Notes: generated from the sequence alone by a model not told the origin. DNA of 64,000 bases from Micromonospora sp. WMMA1947 (GCF_027497355.1 NZ_CP114909.1:1612001-1676000), one strand, 5' to 3'. Counted from the stretch's first letter, positions 52,462 to 62,313 are shown. A program made the numbers and translations.

Positions 52462-52932
52462 ATGGCAACGCCTGACCGCCCCGGCTTCGCGCTGCCGCTG
52501 CTCCTGCTCGCCGGTTTCCGTACGCTCGTCGACGACCTGCACGCCGAACTGGCCCGCCAGGGGCACCCCGACCTGCGCCCGGCCCACGGGTTCGTCCTGC
52601 AGGCCGTCGGCCCGGACGGCACCACCGCCTCCGACCTCGGGCAACGGCTCGGCGTCTCGAAGCAGGCCGCCGGCAAGACGGTGGACCGGCTGGTCGCGCT
52701 CGGCTACCTGGAACGCGTGGACGACCCCGCCGACGCCCGCCGCAAGCTGGTCCGGATGACCGCGAAGGGCCGCGACGGACTGCACCGGTCGGCGGTGGTC
52801 TTCGACGAGCTACGCGACCGCTGGGCGTCCACGCTCGGCGCGGACCGCGTCGCCGCCATCGAGGACGACCTGCGCCAGGTGGTCCCCGCCGACGTGTTCC
52901 GCCTCGACGTCCCCGGCTGGTTCGGCGGATGA
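52462..52932 (+). CDS. MarR-family transcriptional regulator
   Basis: The 156-residue protein is a winged helix-turn-helix regulator. It has an N-terminal dimer helix, the recognition part TTASDLGQRLGVSKQAAGKTVDRLVALGYLE and the wing DDPADARRKLVRMT. It probably represses the divergent AhpD-like gene and itself through the twin operators upstream. The ATG at 52462 follows the second operator by four bases; an earlier TTG at 52453 is possible. No cysteine near the N-terminus suggests a ligand sensor and not a thiol sensor. Confidence 0.9.
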   Translation: MATPDRPGFALPLLLLAGFRTLVDDLHAELARQGHPDLRPAHGFVLQAVGPDGTTASDLGQRLGVSKQAAGKTVDRLVALGYLERVDDPADARRKLVRMTAKGRDGLHRSAVVFDELRDRWASTLGADRVAAIEDDLRQVVPADVFRLDVPGWFGG

Positions 52933-52976
52933 ATTCGTCACTGACAGCCACGCCGGCGGCGGTTCATCATCGACGG

Positions 52977-53201
52977 ATGGACGACGCATACGTGGTGGGT
53001 GACCCGGACGGCCTCAGCCCGCTCCAGTCAGAGATCCGCGACGCGGTGGCCCGCGAGCTGCACGCCCAGTTCGCGCTGCGGGCGGACCGCCTCGAACTGG
53101 CCGACCTGCCGGAGGTGGCCTACCAGATCACGCGCCGGGTGGACGAGGTGCTGAGCGCGCGCCCGGTCACTCCACCCCGGCGTACGAGTGCAGACCGGTG
53201 A
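52977..53201 (+). CDS. Small hypothetical protein
   Basis: The possible 74-residue protein has a helical, acidic centre (PLQSEIRDAVARELHAQFALR, then DLPEVAYQITRRVDEVLSA). No family is recognised and no ribosome-binding site precedes the ATG. Its last 35 bases overlap the end of ccsB on the other strand. The regular helix pattern favours a real gene, but it could be spurious. Confidence 0.5.
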   Translation: MDDAYVVGDPDGLSPLQSEIRDAVARELHAQFALRADRLELADLPEVAYQITRRVDEVLSARPVTPPRRTSADR

Positions 53202-54144
53202 AGAAGAAGTTGACCCCGAACAGGTTCATCATCACGGTCAGGAAGCCCACGATGGCGATCCAGGTGGCCACGTTGCGCTTCACGCTCGGCGTGGCCCGGG
53301 CGTGCAGGTAACCCGCGTACACCACCCAGGAGATGAACGCCCAGGTCTCCTTCGGGTCCCAGCCCCAGGCGCGACCCCAGGCCGCCTCGGCCCAGATCGC
53401 CCCCGCGATCACCGCGAAGGTGAAGATCGGGAACGAGAAGGCGTGCAGCATGAAGGTCAGCCGCTCCAGCCCGGCCGCCTCCGGGAGGCGGCGGGCCAGG
53501 GTGTACGGGAAGCTGCGCCGCCCCTGCTCCCAGCCGGCCCGCATCAGGTACGCGGCGGCGGGCACCACGCCCAGCAGGAAGATGCCCGAGGCGAAGATGA
53601 TCGTCGAGACGTGGATGATGAACCACCACGACTGCAGCGCCGGCATCAGCGGCTCGATCGGCACGTAGAGCTTCAGCTCGGCGAACGCCAGCAGCAGCAC
53701 CATGACCAGCGTCAGGAACAGCCCGAGCCGGCGCAGCCACGGCTGCTTCCAGAGCACCACGAGCCAGGCCGCCATGCCGATCCAGGTGCCGGTCAGCACG
53801 AACTCGTACATGTTGCCCCAGGGCATCCGGTCGGCGGCGAGGCCCCGGGTGACCACGGCGCCCAAGTGCACGGCGGCGGCCAGCACGGTGAGCCAGGCGG
53901 CGATCCGGCCGGCCAGCACTGCCCGGGCGCCGGTGCGGTCCGGCCTCGGCGGCGTAGCCGCGACGGCCGGCTCGTCGACGGTGCCACCGGCGCCGCCGAC
54001 GCCCGCGCCCACCAGCTCACGCGCCGGCGCGGCCGCGGGCACCCTCCGCGCGTTGCCCAGCGCGAACTCCACGGCGTGGCTGATCATCGCGATCAGGTAC
54101 GCCAGGATCGCGAACGCGACCAACTGGTCGGAGAGTGCGGACAT
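53167..54144 (-). CDS. ccsB: Cytochrome c biogenesis protein CcsB/CcsA-type
   Basis: The 325-residue membrane protein transports and presents heme to apocytochrome c with ResB (system II). It has about eight membrane segments, the WWD-type motif WGRAWGWDPKETW and the histidines in IIHVST, HAFSF and YLHAR. AAGGAG lies before the ATG at 54144, which overlaps the resB stop by one base. The N-terminal loop has a Pro/Ala-rich stretch. It is the last gene of the hemL-to-ccsB operon. Confidence 0.93.
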   Translation of the reverse strand: MSALSDQLVAFAILAYLIAMISHAVEFALGNARRVPAAAPARELVGAGVGGAGGTVDEPAVAATPPRPDRTGARAVLAGRIAAWLTVLAAAVHLGAVVTRGLAADRMPWGNMYEFVLTGTWIGMAAWLVVLWKQPWLRRLGLFLTLVMVLLLAFAELKLYVPIEPLMPALQSWWFIIHVSTIIFASGIFLLGVVPAAAYLMRAGWEQGRRSFPYTLARRLPEAAGLERLTFMLHAFSFPIFTFAVIAGAIWAEAAWGRAWGWDPKETWAFISWVVYAGYLHARATPSVKRNVATWIAIVGFLTVMMNLFGVNFFFTGLHSYAGVE

Positions 54145-55763
54145 CACTCGTCTCCTTCTCGCGCCCGCCGCGCGTCCGGCGCGTCACCGCTCACCGCGGC
54201 GACGAGCTGCGCGAACTCGTCGGCGAACCCTGGGTGCTCGGTGCGCGGCAGCCCACCGGCCTCCACCAAACTACTACCGCCCGTCGGAGATCCGCCCTCG
54301 GGGGGCGAAACCCGGAACCACACCCGGCGCCGCCGGGCGAACAGCGAGCCCATCAGGCCGAGCAGCAGCGTGCCGCTCGCCACCAGCAGCAACGTCTGCC
54401 CAGGCGCGTGCCGGACCGCGAGCGTGACGTACGGCTTGGTGCCGACGAACTCCAGCGTGCTGCCGTCGTCCAGGGTCCACTTCTCCCCCGGCCGCAGCAG
54501 CTTGGTGCCGATCTCCTTGAGCTTGCCGTCGTCGATCTGGCTCCGGTCCAGCGCGTAGACCGAGCCGGGGATGCCCGCGTCCAGCCCGAGATTGCCCCGG
54601 TACGCGGTCAGGTTCACCATCGGGTTGCGCTCGGCCGGGTACTGCGACGCCACGTACGGCGCGCTCTCCGGCGCGGTGGGCAGGTAGAGCCCGTCGAAGG
54701 CGATCTGCTGGTCCGGGGCGCGCGCGCCGGTCTTCGGGTCGACGTTGGCATCCGGGAAGATCGCCACGCCCTCCTCGGTCGCGTTCGAGTCGCCGGTACG
54801 CAGGAACGGCGCCTCGCTGGTCTGGCTGCGGCCGTACTTGTCGGTGTACTTCAGCAGCGGCGCGTAGCCGTTGCCGAGCAGGTAGACGTTCGCCGAGCCG
54901 AGCCGCAGCGGCGAGTTGACCGAGAATCCGGCGGTCCGCTCCGCGCCACCCGGCTCGTCCACGGTGACGGTGGCCCAGTAGCGGGACGCCTGCCCGGACA
55001 GCAGGTAGTCGGCCTCGAACTTCTCCAGCGTCAGGCAGAACGGAGGCAGGTCGGAGCTGTCCACGCGCGGGCCGAGCGACGCCTCGGCGTACTGCTGGCG
55101 GGTGTTGCAGAACGCGTTGTCCTCGCCGGCGACCAGGATGCGGTTGCCGTGCCATCCGTACCAGGAACCGAGCGCGACCCCGAGCAGGACGGCGACCAGC
55201 GACACGTGGAAGAGCAGGTTGCCGGTCTCCTTGAGGTAGCCCTTCTCGGCGGAGACCTCGTTGCCGCGCACGGTGACCCGCCACCGGCGACGGCGCAGCA
55301 CCGCCGCGATCGCCTCGGGATCGGCGGCGGCCGGGGCCTCCAGCACCGCGTGCTGCGGCAGCCGGTCGAACCGCCTCGGCGCGGCCGGCGGCCTCATCCG
55401 CAGCGCGCGGACGTGGTCCCGGGCGCGGGGCAGGATGCAGCCGATCAGCGAGGTGAACAGCAGCAGGTAGATCGCGGAGAACCAGACCGAGCCGAAGACC
55501 TCGAACGCGCCGATCTGGTCCAGCCGGGGCGCGAGGTCGGGGTGGTCGAGGAACCACTGGTTGACGCGTTCCGGGTTGACGCCGCGCTGGGGCAGCACCG
55601 AGCCGGGGATGGCCGCGATTGCGAGCAGGAACAGCAGGATCAGCGCCGTACGCATGCTGGTGAGCTGCCGCCACGAGTTGCGCAGCAGGGCCAGCACCGG
55701 GTTGACCCGCCGCCGGGGCGCCTGCGCGGGTGGGGTCGACGGCCGGTCGTCCACGGTCGTCAT
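54144..55763 (-). CDS. resB: Cytochrome c biogenesis protein ResB
   Basis: The 539-residue protein works with CcsB in heme attachment. It has three N-terminal membrane segments (about residues 38-58, 92-110 and 185-205), a large outside domain and a fourth segment near residues 455-475. Family motifs are SWRQLTSMRTALILLFLLAIA and SSLIGCILPR-type text, with EKGYLKETGNLLFHVSL before helix 3. A charged C-terminal tail follows. Start and stop overlap ccdA and ccsB by one base each. Confidence 0.92.
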   Translation of the reverse strand: MTTVDDRPSTPPAQAPRRRVNPVLALLRNSWRQLTSMRTALILLFLLAIAAIPGSVLPQRGVNPERVNQWFLDHPDLAPRLDQIGAFEVFGSVWFSAIYLLLFTSLIGCILPRARDHVRALRMRPPAAPRRFDRLPQHAVLEAPAAADPEAIAAVLRRRRWRVTVRGNEVSAEKGYLKETGNLLFHVSLVAVLLGVALGSWYGWHGNRILVAGEDNAFCNTRQQYAEASLGPRVDSSDLPPFCLTLEKFEADYLLSGQASRYWATVTVDEPGGAERTAGFSVNSPLRLGSANVYLLGNGYAPLLKYTDKYGRSQTSEAPFLRTGDSNATEEGVAIFPDANVDPKTGARAPDQQIAFDGLYLPTAPESAPYVASQYPAERNPMVNLTAYRGNLGLDAGIPGSVYALDRSQIDDGKLKEIGTKLLRPGEKWTLDDGSTLEFVGTKPYVTLAVRHAPGQTLLLVASGTLLLGLMGSLFARRRRVWFRVSPPEGGSPTGGSSLVEAGGLPRTEHPGFADEFAQLVAAVSGDAPDARRAREGDE

Positions 55764-56623
55764 CAGATGCTCACCTCGCCCACGCCCACGTTCGTCTGCA
55801 GCCAGATCACCACGTTCACCCAGCCGCCGGTGATCAGCGCGAGGCCGATCGCGATCAGCAGCGCGCCGCCGATCCGGGTGACCCAGCGGCTGTTGCGCCG
55901 GACGGCGCGGAACACCCCGAGCAGGCGCTGGAAGCCCAGCCCGAAGACGACGAACGGTATCCCCAGCCCGAGGCAGTACGCCACGGCGAGCAGCACCGCG
56001 CGATCGGTGCCGCCCTCGGTGGCCGCCATGCCGAGCACCGCGCCGAGCGTCGGGCCGGTGCAGGGCAGCCAGCTGAGCGCGAAGACCGCGCCGAGCACCG
56101 GCGCGCCGAGCAGGCCGGCGGCGGGCAGCCAGCGGATGCGGAACTCGCGCTGCATGCCGGGGATCACACCGAGGTAGCCGAGGCCGAGCACCACCACCAG
56201 CGCACCGATGACGATCTCCAGCGTGCGCTCGTACCGGAAGAAGAGCTTGCCGACGCCGGAGAAGAGGATCGCGGTGGCGACGAACACGACTGTGAAGCCG
56301 GCGATGAACAGCAGCGTGCCGGCGAGCACGCGGCCCTTGACGGCGGCGGTGGTGCGCTCCGGCGCCGCCCGCTCGGCGACGCTCACGCCGCCGGTGCCGG
56401 TGTTAAGAAGGGGCCCTTCCTCTACCGGAGGCGTTAACAAGGGGCCCTTCCTTGCACCGCCCTCCAGGTCGGAGCCGGCCAAGCCCGTCACGTACGACAG
56501 GTAACCGGGCATCAGCGGGAGCACACACGGGGACAGGAAGCTGACCAGTCCGGCCAGTGCGGCCGCACCGACCGCGAGCAGCAGCGGGCCGGACTCGGCG
56601 AGCTGCCGGAACGTCTCGCCCAT
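55763..56623 (-). CDS. ccdA: CcdA-type thiol-disulfide membrane transporter with repeat insertion
   Basis: CcdA carries electrons across the membrane to keep apocytochrome c cysteines reduced. The 286-residue protein has six membrane segments with Cys33 (FLSPCVLPLMPGY) and Cys188 (SWLPCTGPTLG). Between helices 1 and 2, residues about 58-75 read [17 protein letters not shown], which is encoded by a 55-bp dispersed repeat (56399-56453). The insertion keeps the frame and avoids both active cysteines, so the protein is probably still active. It sits between tlpA and resB with one-base overlaps. Confidence 0.92.
   Translation of the reverse strand: MGETFRQLAESGPLLLAVGAAALAGLVSFLSPCVLPLMPGYLSYVTGLAGSDLEGGARKGPLLTPPVEEGPLLNTGTGGVSVAERAAPERTTAAVKGRVLAGTLLFIAGFTVVFVATAILFSGVGKLFFRYERTLEIVIGALVVVLGLGYLGVIPGMQREFRIRWLPAAGLLGAPVLGAVFALSWLPCTGPTLGAVLGMAATEGGTDRAVLLAVAYCLGLGIPFVVFGLGFQRLLGVFRAVRRNSRWVTRIGGALLIAIGLALITGGWVNVVIWLQTNVGVGEVSI
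56399..56453 (-). repeat. 55-bp structured repeat, copy 3, inside ccdA
   Basis: On the minus strand it starts AAGGAAGGGCCCCTTGTT and ends CTTAACACC, nearly identical to copy 1. It is translated as part of the CcdA loop between helices 1 and 2. Confidence 0.88.
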
Positions 56624-57198
56624 CAGCGGGCGCCGTTCGGCGGTGGCGACTCGGCGGCGATGTCCTCGACGATCGGCCGCAGCTCGGCCTGGGTGACGGC
56701 CCGCCGGATCACCACGGCGATCCGGCCCTCGCGGTCGAGCACAAGGGTGGCCGGGGTGGTGTTCGGCGGGATGTCGAAGTTCAGCGCCTGCCGGCTGGCC
56801 GGGTCGAAGATGCTCGGGTACGTGACCCGGCCCTCCTCGAAGGCGATCGCCTTGTCCTTGCTGTCCTGCACGTTGATGCCGAGGAACGTCACGCCGGAGC
56901 CCTTGGTGGCCTGGTAGGTGGCCTCCAGGTCGTCGGCCTCGGCGCGGCAGGGCGCGCACCAGGAGCCCCAGAAGTTGACCACGACGACCTGGCCGCGGTC
57001 CCGGGAGATGTCGTAGCTGCCGCCGGTGAGCAGGTCACCGCTCACCTTCGGCGTCTTGGAGCGCTGGTCCGGGGCGCAGGTGACGGTGGAGCCGTCGGCG
57101 GCGCACCGGCTCTCCTGGCTGTCGGAGGAGCAGCCGACCAGCGCCGTACCGGCGGCGACGGCGGCGAGCAGGGCGGCGGCGAGCCTCCGGGTGAGCAT
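56623..57198 (-). CDS. tlpA: TlpA-type thioredoxin lipoprotein
   Basis: The 191-residue protein has a lipoprotein signal with Cys23 (ALVGCSSD) and a thioredoxin domain with WCAPC at Cys81/Cys84. The cis-proline region is PNTTPATLVLDREG. It takes electrons from CcdA and reduces apocytochrome c outside the membrane. Two further cysteines, Cys32 and Cys41, lie near the N-terminus. Its stop overlaps the ccdA start by one base and its start overlaps the phosphatase stop. Confidence 0.92.
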   Translation of the reverse strand: MLTRRLAAALLAAVAAGTALVGCSSDSQESRCAADGSTVTCAPDQRSKTPKVSGDLLTGGSYDISRDRGQVVVVNFWGSWCAPCRAEADDLEATYQATKGSGVTFLGINVQDSKDKAIAFEEGRVTYPSIFDPASRQALNFDIPPNTTPATLVLDREGRIAVVIRRAVTQAELRPIVEDIAAESPPPNGAR

Positions 57199-57845
57199 CA
57201 GGCCCCCTTGGCCGTCCGGGCGGTCGGCGAGATCGAGACGAGGTGGGCCGCCGGCTCGGAGTACCCGATACCGACGATCTTGGCGCCGTCGAAGTGGAAC
57301 GAGGTGAGGCTGGCCAGGCCGCACTGGCGGCGGCGCGGGTCGTGCCAGAGCCGCTTGCGCTCGACGTGCCGGCGCAGCGTCCAGATCGGGAGCTGGTGCG
57401 ACACGAGCACCGCCTCGCGCCCCTCGGCGGCGACGCGGGCGGCGTGCAGCGCGGCGAACATGCGCTCGGCGATGACCCGGTACGCCTCGCCCCAGGACGG
57501 GGTCACCGGGTCGCGCAGCACCCACCAGTTGCGCGGGTCGCGGAACGAGCCGTCACCGGGCGAGACCTTCTTGCCCTCGAACCAGTTCGCGCTCTCGATC
57601 AGGCGCTCGTCGACGCCGATGGAGAGGCCGAACTGCGCCGCGATCGGCTCGGCGGTCTGCTGGGCGCGCTCCAGCGGGCTGGCCACCACGTGCACGACGG
57701 TCCGGTCGGCGAGCGCCTGTGCCGCCGCCTTGGCCATCTGCACGCCCAGCTCGGAGAGGCGGAACCCGGGCAGGCGGCCGTAGAGGATGCCGTCCGGGTT
57801 GTGCACCTCACCGTGCCGCAGCACGTGCACCACTGTCTCCGCCAT
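57198..57845 (-). CDS. Histidine phosphatase family protein
   Basis: The 215-residue protein has the phosphatase motif LRHGEV (His11) at the N-terminus, SPLERAQQTAEPIA in the middle and VLVSHQLPI later. It is often labelled phosphoglycerate mutase-like, but members act on many phosphates; the substrate here is unknown. It lies between hemL (three-base gap) and tlpA (one-base overlap), an arrangement typical of actinobacterial cytochrome c loci. Confidence 0.9.
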   Translation of the reverse strand: MAETVVHVLRHGEVHNPDGILYGRLPGFRLSELGVQMAKAAAQALADRTVVHVVASPLERAQQTAEPIAAQFGLSIGVDERLIESANWFEGKKVSPGDGSFRDPRNWWVLRDPVTPSWGEAYRVIAERMFAALHAARVAAEGREAVLVSHQLPIWTLRRHVERKRLWHDPRRRQCGLASLTSFHFDGAKIVGIGYSEPAAHLVSISPTARTAKGA

Positions 57846-57848
57846 GAG

Positions 57849-59186
57849 TTATCCCCCGCTTCCCGCCGCTGCCGCCGCCCGCGCCGCCACCGGCAGGGCG
57901 GCGGCGATCTGCTCCCACGCCGCGTCGTCGATCGCGGTCGAGACGAACCACGACTCGAACGCGCTCGGCGGCAGGTAGACGCCGGCGGCGAGCATCGCGT
58001 GGAAGAACGCCTTGAACGCCGGCACCACCTGGGTGCGGGCGCTGTCGTAGTCGTGCACGTCCGCGTCGGTGAAGAAGACCGAGAACATGTTGCCCGCGGT
58101 GGAGAGCCGGTGCGGCACTCCCGCCGCGGACAGCGCCTCGGTGGTGAGCTTGCCGAGCGCGGCGGCGGTCTCGTCGAGCCGCCGGTAGAGCGCGTCGTCG
58201 GCCAGCCGCAGCGTGGCCAGCCCGGCCGCGCAGGCCAGCGGGTTACCGGAGAGCGTGCCGGCCTGGTAGACCGGGCCGGCCGGGGCGAGTCTCGCCATGA
58301 TCTCCGCGCGCCCGCCGAACGCCGCCGCGGGCAGGCCACCACCCATGACCTTCCCGTACGTCCACAGATCCGCGTCCGACGGGTCGAGGCCGTGCCATCC
58401 GGCGCGGGACACCCGGAACCCGGTCATCACCTCGTCGACGATGAGCAGCGCGCCGTTGGCGTGGGCGATCCGGGCCAGCTCGGCGTTGAAGCCGTCGCGG
58501 GGCGCGATCACACCCATGTTGCCAGCGGCTGCCTCGGTGATGATCGCCGCGATGTGCTGCCCCTCGGCGGCGAACGCCTCCTCGACCGCGCGCAGGTCGT
58601 TGTACGGCAGCACGATGGTGTCGCCCGCTGCCGCGCCGGTCACGCCGGGCGAGTCGGGGAGGCCGAAGGTGGCCACGCCGGAACCGGCGGCGGCGAGCAG
58701 CGCGTCCGAGTGGCCGTGGTAGCAGCCGGAGAACTTGATGATCTTGGCGCGGCCGGTGAAGCCGCGGGCCAGCCGGATCGCCGACATGGTCGCCTCGGTG
58801 CCGGAGTTGACCAGGCGCACCTGCTCCACCGGCGTCCGCGCGATGATCTCCTCGGCCAGGTCGACCTCACCCGGCGTCGGCGTGCCGAAGCTGGTGCCGA
58901 GCGCCGCCGCCTCGCGCAGCGCCTCCACCACCGCCGGGTGCGCGTGGCCGAGGATCAGCGGGCCCCAGGAGCAGACCAGGTCGACGTAGCGACGACCGTC
59001 GGCGTCGAAGAGCCACGGACCCTCCCCCCGGACCATGAAGCGCGGCGTGCCGCCGACGGCACGGAACGCGCGCACGGGAGAGTTGACCCCGCCGGGCACG
59101 ACGGCCTTGGCGCGGTCGAACAGGGCCTCGGAGGCCGGGGCGTCGGCCGGGTAGCGGCCGGATCCGGCGGAATGCGTCTCGGTCAC
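57849..59186 (-). CDS. hemL: Glutamate-1-semialdehyde 2,1-aminomutase
   Basis: HemL makes 5-aminolevulinate for heme synthesis. The 445-residue PLP enzyme has the opening [16 protein letters not shown], the [15 protein letters not shown] loop, and the PLP lysine in [35 protein letters not shown] is also present. The GTG at 59186 has no clear ribosome-binding site. It starts the operon that continues to ccsB, linking heme supply to cytochrome c maturation. Confidence 0.95.
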   Translation of the reverse strand: MTETHSAGSGRYPADAPASEALFDRAKAVVPGGVNSPVRAFRAVGGTPRFMVRGEGPWLFDADGRRYVDLVCSWGPLILGHAHPAVVEALREAAALGTSFGTPTPGEVDLAEEIIARTPVEQVRLVNSGTEATMSAIRLARGFTGRAKIIKFSGCYHGHSDALLAAAGSGVATFGLPDSPGVTGAAAGDTIVLPYNDLRAVEEAFAAEGQHIAAIITEAAAGNMGVIAPRDGFNAELARIAHANGALLIVDEVMTGFRVSRAGWHGLDPSDADLWTYGKVMGGGLPAAAFGGRAEIMARLAPAGPVYQAGTLSGNPLACAAGLATLRLADDALYRRLDETAAALGKLTTEALSAAGVPHRLSTAGNMFSVFFTDADVHDYDSARTQVVPAFKAFFHAMLAAGVYLPPSAFESWFVSTAIDDAAWEQIAAALPVAARAAAAAGSGG

Positions 59187-59320
59187 GATGAGGCCATTGT
59201 GTCAGCGCCGGAGTGCTGCCTGGCAGGCACCCCGCGGCGGGGGTTACCAGGCTCACCCGCCTGAGCGGCGCGACGGGCCGACGGCGATCCGCTCGACAGG
59301 CCCGCTGGTCGAGATCGCGA

Positions 59321-59332
59321 TAGGCTGACCGG
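59321..59332 (+). promoter_or_regulatory. Leaderless -10 of the STAS gene
   Basis: TAGGCT (59321-59326) is followed by GACCGG and the GTG start at 59333. No ribosome-binding site is present. Confidence 0.5.
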
Positions 59333-59665
59333 GTGGATCGTGCCGAACTGTCCATCACCGTACACCGGACGGGTGACGAAGCCGTGCTTCGCCTGGCCGG
59401 TGAGATCGACATGCTCACGGCCGCCCAGCTCTCGACGGTGGTCAACGAGGTGCTGGCGGATCCGCCCCCGCGCATCGTGCTCGACCTGGCCGGGGTCACG
59501 TTCTGTGACTCGCAGGGCCTCGGCACGCTGGTGGTGCTCAGCCGCAAGGCCAGTCACACCCAGTGCCTGCTGATGCTCACCAACGTCGGTGACTTCCTGA
59601 TCCGCGTCCTGGACATCACCGGCCTCCGCAGCGCCCTGATGATCCGCAACGAGGCCACCCCGTAG
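59333..59665 (+). CDS. STAS-domain anti-sigma factor antagonist
   Basis: The 110-residue protein is a SpoIIAA/RsbV-type STAS protein. It has LRLAGEIDMLTAAQLSTVV, then RIVLDLAGVTFCDSQGLGTLVVL, where Ser60 is the expected phosphorylation site. When unphosphorylated such proteins bind an anti-sigma kinase and free a sigma factor. No kinase or sigma factor gene is adjacent, so its partner lies elsewhere. The promoter appears leaderless. Confidence 0.92.
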   Translation: MDRAELSITVHRTGDEAVLRLAGEIDMLTAAQLSTVVNEVLADPPPRIVLDLAGVTFCDSQGLGTLVVLSRKASHTQCLLMLTNVGDFLIRVLDITGLRSALMIRNEATP

Positions 59666-59687
59666 CTCCGCCCCGGCCCTCCCCCGC

Positions 59688-59754
59688 GATCTTGCACTTG
59701 CGGCCCTCGGCGAGGGTGATTCACCCCTTTCGCCGGGGCCACAAGTGCAAGATC
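59688..59754. repeat. 67-bp palindromic repeat, copy D
   Basis: It starts GATCTTGCACTTGCGGCC and ends GGCCACAAGTGCAAGATC. The interior CTTTCGCCGGGGCC matches the copies near 28.4 and 28.6 kb. Like those, it lies between convergent genes (STAS and ABC permease) and may end transcription on both strands. Confidence 0.85.
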
Positions 59755-59761
59755 AACGCGT

Positions 59762-61354
59762 TCAGAGGACGGGGATGTCGCGGCGGCGGAACGTCAGCAG
59801 GCCCGCTGTGGCCAGGGTCACCGCCAGGGCCGTGAGGACGTAGAGCGGGGTGGCGGTCCAGGAATCACGCAGCACCTGGGGGGTGTGCGTGAACGGGGAC
59901 ACGTCCAGCAGCCACTGGTCCAGCTCCAGCACGGCGCCGAGCTGCCCGAGCAGCACGCAGACCGCCAGCACCACCCACGCGGCCGACGCGAGCCGGGGCA
60001 GCAGGCCGTAGAGCAGCACGGCGAGCCCGGCCAGCACCCATGCCGCCGGCACCTGAGCCAGCCCGGCGGCGAGCATCCGGCCCAGCTGGCGGGGCACGTC
60101 GCCGGTGCTCACGCCGTACGTGAGGCCGGTCGCCAACCCGGTCACCGCGAGCACCACCACCGGGCCGAGCAGCGCGAACGTCACGTGGGAGAGCAGCCAG
60201 GTCGAGCGCCGCGTACCGGTGGCGAGCACCGGCTCCGCGTGCCCGGCGGACTCCTCCGCGCGCATCCGCAGCGCCGCCTGGATGCCGTACCCGGCGGCGG
60301 CGAGCCCGGCCAGGCTCAACGTGACCCCCAGGTACGCGTCGGCCATGCCGGACGCCCCGCCGAGCCGGGCCACGATCTCCTCCATCCGCGGGCTCCCCTC
60401 GACCGACCGGCCGGCCGCCTCGGCGGCGCCCCCGAGGATCAGCCCGAGCAGGCCGAACCCGACCGACCACCAGAGGATCTGCCCCCGGTGCAGCCGCCAG
60501 GCCAGCCCGAACGGACCGGACAACGCGCCGCCCGCGCCGGCCGGGCCGAGCCGGGGCGGCAGCACGCCCGCGCCCAGGTCGCGGCGGACCGAGATCGGGT
60601 ACGCGAGCACGGCGAGCAGCACCGTCGCGGCCAGCGGCAGCAGCAGCACCCACCACCGCTCCCCCTCGTACGGCCGGACGCGCGCGGCCCAGCCCAGCGG
60701 GGACAGCCAGCTCGGCCAGTCGTTGCCGGCGGTGTCCCCGGCCAGGCGCAGCCCGAACGCGGCGCCGAGACCGGCGAGGCCGATGCCCCGCGCCCCACCC
60801 GCGGTCTCGGTGAGCTGGGCGGCCAGCCCGCCGAGCGTGGCGAAGACCACGCCGGTCAGCACGGTGACCAGCCCGTACGCGAGCGAGCCACCGACCGGCA
60901 GCCCGGTCGAGATCAGCCCGGCGGCGGTGAGCAGCCCGAGCACCAGGTCTGCGGCGTACGTGACGAGCAGCGCGGCGGTCAGCCCGGCGTGCCGCCCGAG
61001 AACGCTGCCGCCGAGCAGTTCCCGCCGCCCTGCTTCTTCCTCGGTGCGGGTGTGCCGGATGACCGTGAGCAGGCTCGCCAGCGCGACGATGAGCAGCAGG
61101 AAGCCGCTGCGCTGGGCGGTCAGCCCGCCGATGCTGTCGCCGTACGCCGGGCCGAGCAGCGCGACGATGGACGGGTTGCGGGCGGTGCCCTCCAGGTACG
61201 CGGCCCGATCGGCGGCGGTCGGGAACAGCTCGAAGTAGCTGGCCGCGTACGTCGTCGGCAGCACCGCGAGGATCAGCACCCACAGCGGCAGCAGGAGGCG
61301 GTCCCGGCGCAGGATCAGCCGGACCAGGTGACGCGTGCCGGTGAGCGTGCTCAT
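59762..61354 (-). CDS. ABC exporter membrane protein
   Basis: The 530-residue protein has about twelve hydrophobic segments in two similar halves, the layout of TipC-like exporters sometimes called polyketide antibiotic exporters. [21 protein letters not shown] and [21 protein letters not shown] mark the matching loops in each half. The ATPase gene overlaps its start by four bases. The divergent regulator gene upstream suggests an inducible drug or lipid export system. Confidence 0.85.
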   Translation of the reverse strand: MSTLTGTRHLVRLILRRDRLLLPLWVLILAVLPTTYAASYFELFPTAADRAAYLEGTARNPSIVALLGPAYGDSIGGLTAQRSGFLLLIVALASLLTVIRHTRTEEEAGRRELLGGSVLGRHAGLTAALLVTYAADLVLGLLTAAGLISTGLPVGGSLAYGLVTVLTGVVFATLGGLAAQLTETAGGARGIGLAGLGAAFGLRLAGDTAGNDWPSWLSPLGWAARVRPYEGERWWVLLLPLAATVLLAVLAYPISVRRDLGAGVLPPRLGPAGAGGALSGPFGLAWRLHRGQILWWSVGFGLLGLILGGAAEAAGRSVEGSPRMEEIVARLGGASGMADAYLGVTLSLAGLAAAGYGIQAALRMRAEESAGHAEPVLATGTRRSTWLLSHVTFALLGPVVVLAVTGLATGLTYGVSTGDVPRQLGRMLAAGLAQVPAAWVLAGLAVLLYGLLPRLASAAWVVLAVCVLLGQLGAVLELDQWLLDVSPFTHTPQVLRDSWTATPLYVLTALAVTLATAGLLTFRRRDIPVL

Positions 61355-62313
61355 GACCGGTCCGCCGTCTCGGGGCGCGCCACGCCGGAGGAGGGCGTCG
61401 CGTCGGAGGAGGGCGTCGCGTCGGAGGAGGACGCCGTCTCGTAGTGCCGCAGGAACAGCTCCTCGAGCGTCGGCGGCGTGCTGACCAGGCTGCGGACGCC
61501 GAGTTCGGTGAGCCGGCGCAGCGCGGCGTCGAGCGACGCGGTGTCGACGTCGAACCGGACCCGCTGCCCGTCCACCCGCAGGTCGTGCACGCCGGGCAGG
61601 TCGGCCAGGCCGTCGAGTGGCGCGGTGACCTCGGCGTCGATCGCGGTGCGGTGCAGGTGGCGCAGGTCGCCGAGCGTGCCGGACTCCACCGTCCGGCCGG
61701 CCCGGATGATCGTCACCCGGTCGCAGAGCGCCTCCACCTCGGCCAGGATGTGGCTGGACAGCAGCACCGTGCGCCCGTCCTGGACGGCCCGGCGGACCCA
61801 GTGCTGGAAGACCTCCTCCATCAACGGGTCGAGCCCGGAGGTCGGCTCGTCGAGGATGAGCAGGTCGACGTCGGAGGCCAGCGCGGCGACCAGGCCGACC
61901 TTCTGCCGGTTGCCCTTGGAGTAGGTGCGGCCCTTCTTGCGCGGGTCCAGCTCGAACGACTCCAGCAGCTCGGCGCGGCGTTTCGGGTCGAGCCCGCCGC
62001 GCAGCCGGCCGAGCAGGTCGATCACCTCGCCGCCGCTGAGGCCGGGCCAGAGCGTGACGTCGCCGGGCACGTACGCGAGGCGGCGGTGCAGCGCCACCGC
62101 GTCCCGCCAGGGGTCGCCGCCCAGCAGTCGGGCGGCCCCCGCGTCCGCCCGCAGCAGGCCGAGCAGCACCCGGATGGTGGTCGACTTGCCGGAGCCGTTC
62201 GGGCCCAGGAAGCCGTGCACCTCCCCGGTGCGGACGGTCAGGTCGAGCCCGTCGAGGGCCCGGGTGCGGCCGAAGGTCTTCACCAGGCCGGACACATCGA
62301 TTGCCGTTTCCAT
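61351..62313 (-). CDS. ABC exporter ATPase
   Basis: The 320-residue ATPase has Walker [10 protein letters not shown] (residues 37-45) and a non-standard signature YSKGNRQKV in place of LSGGQ, as seen in related exporters. Walker B is [12 protein letters not shown] and the H-loop [11 protein letters not shown]. The C-terminus ends in tandem SSDATP repeats coded by an 18-bp repeat (61387-61422), probably a flexible tail. It starts an operon with the membrane protein. Confidence 0.9.
   Translation of the reverse strand: METAIDVSGLVKTFGRTRALDGLDLTVRTGEVHGFLGPNGSGKSTTIRVLLGLLRADAGAARLLGGDPWRDAVALHRRLAYVPGDVTLWPGLSGGEVIDLLGRLRGGLDPKRRAELLESFELDPRKKGRTYSKGNRQKVGLVAALASDVDLLILDEPTSGLDPLMEEVFQHWVRRAVQDGRTVLLSSHILAEVEALCDRVTIIRAGRTVESGTLGDLRHLHRTAIDAEVTAPLDGLADLPGVHDLRVDGQRVRFDVDTASLDAALRRLTELGVRSLVSTPPTLEELFLRHYETASSSDATPSSDATPSSGVARPETADRS
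61387..61422 (-). repeat. 18-bp tandem repeat in the ATPase tail
   Basis: GGAGGAGGGCGTCGCGTC occurs twice in a row and then partly a third time, encoding the repeated SSDATP near the protein end. The repeat length keeps the frame and could vary between strains. Confidence 0.75.
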
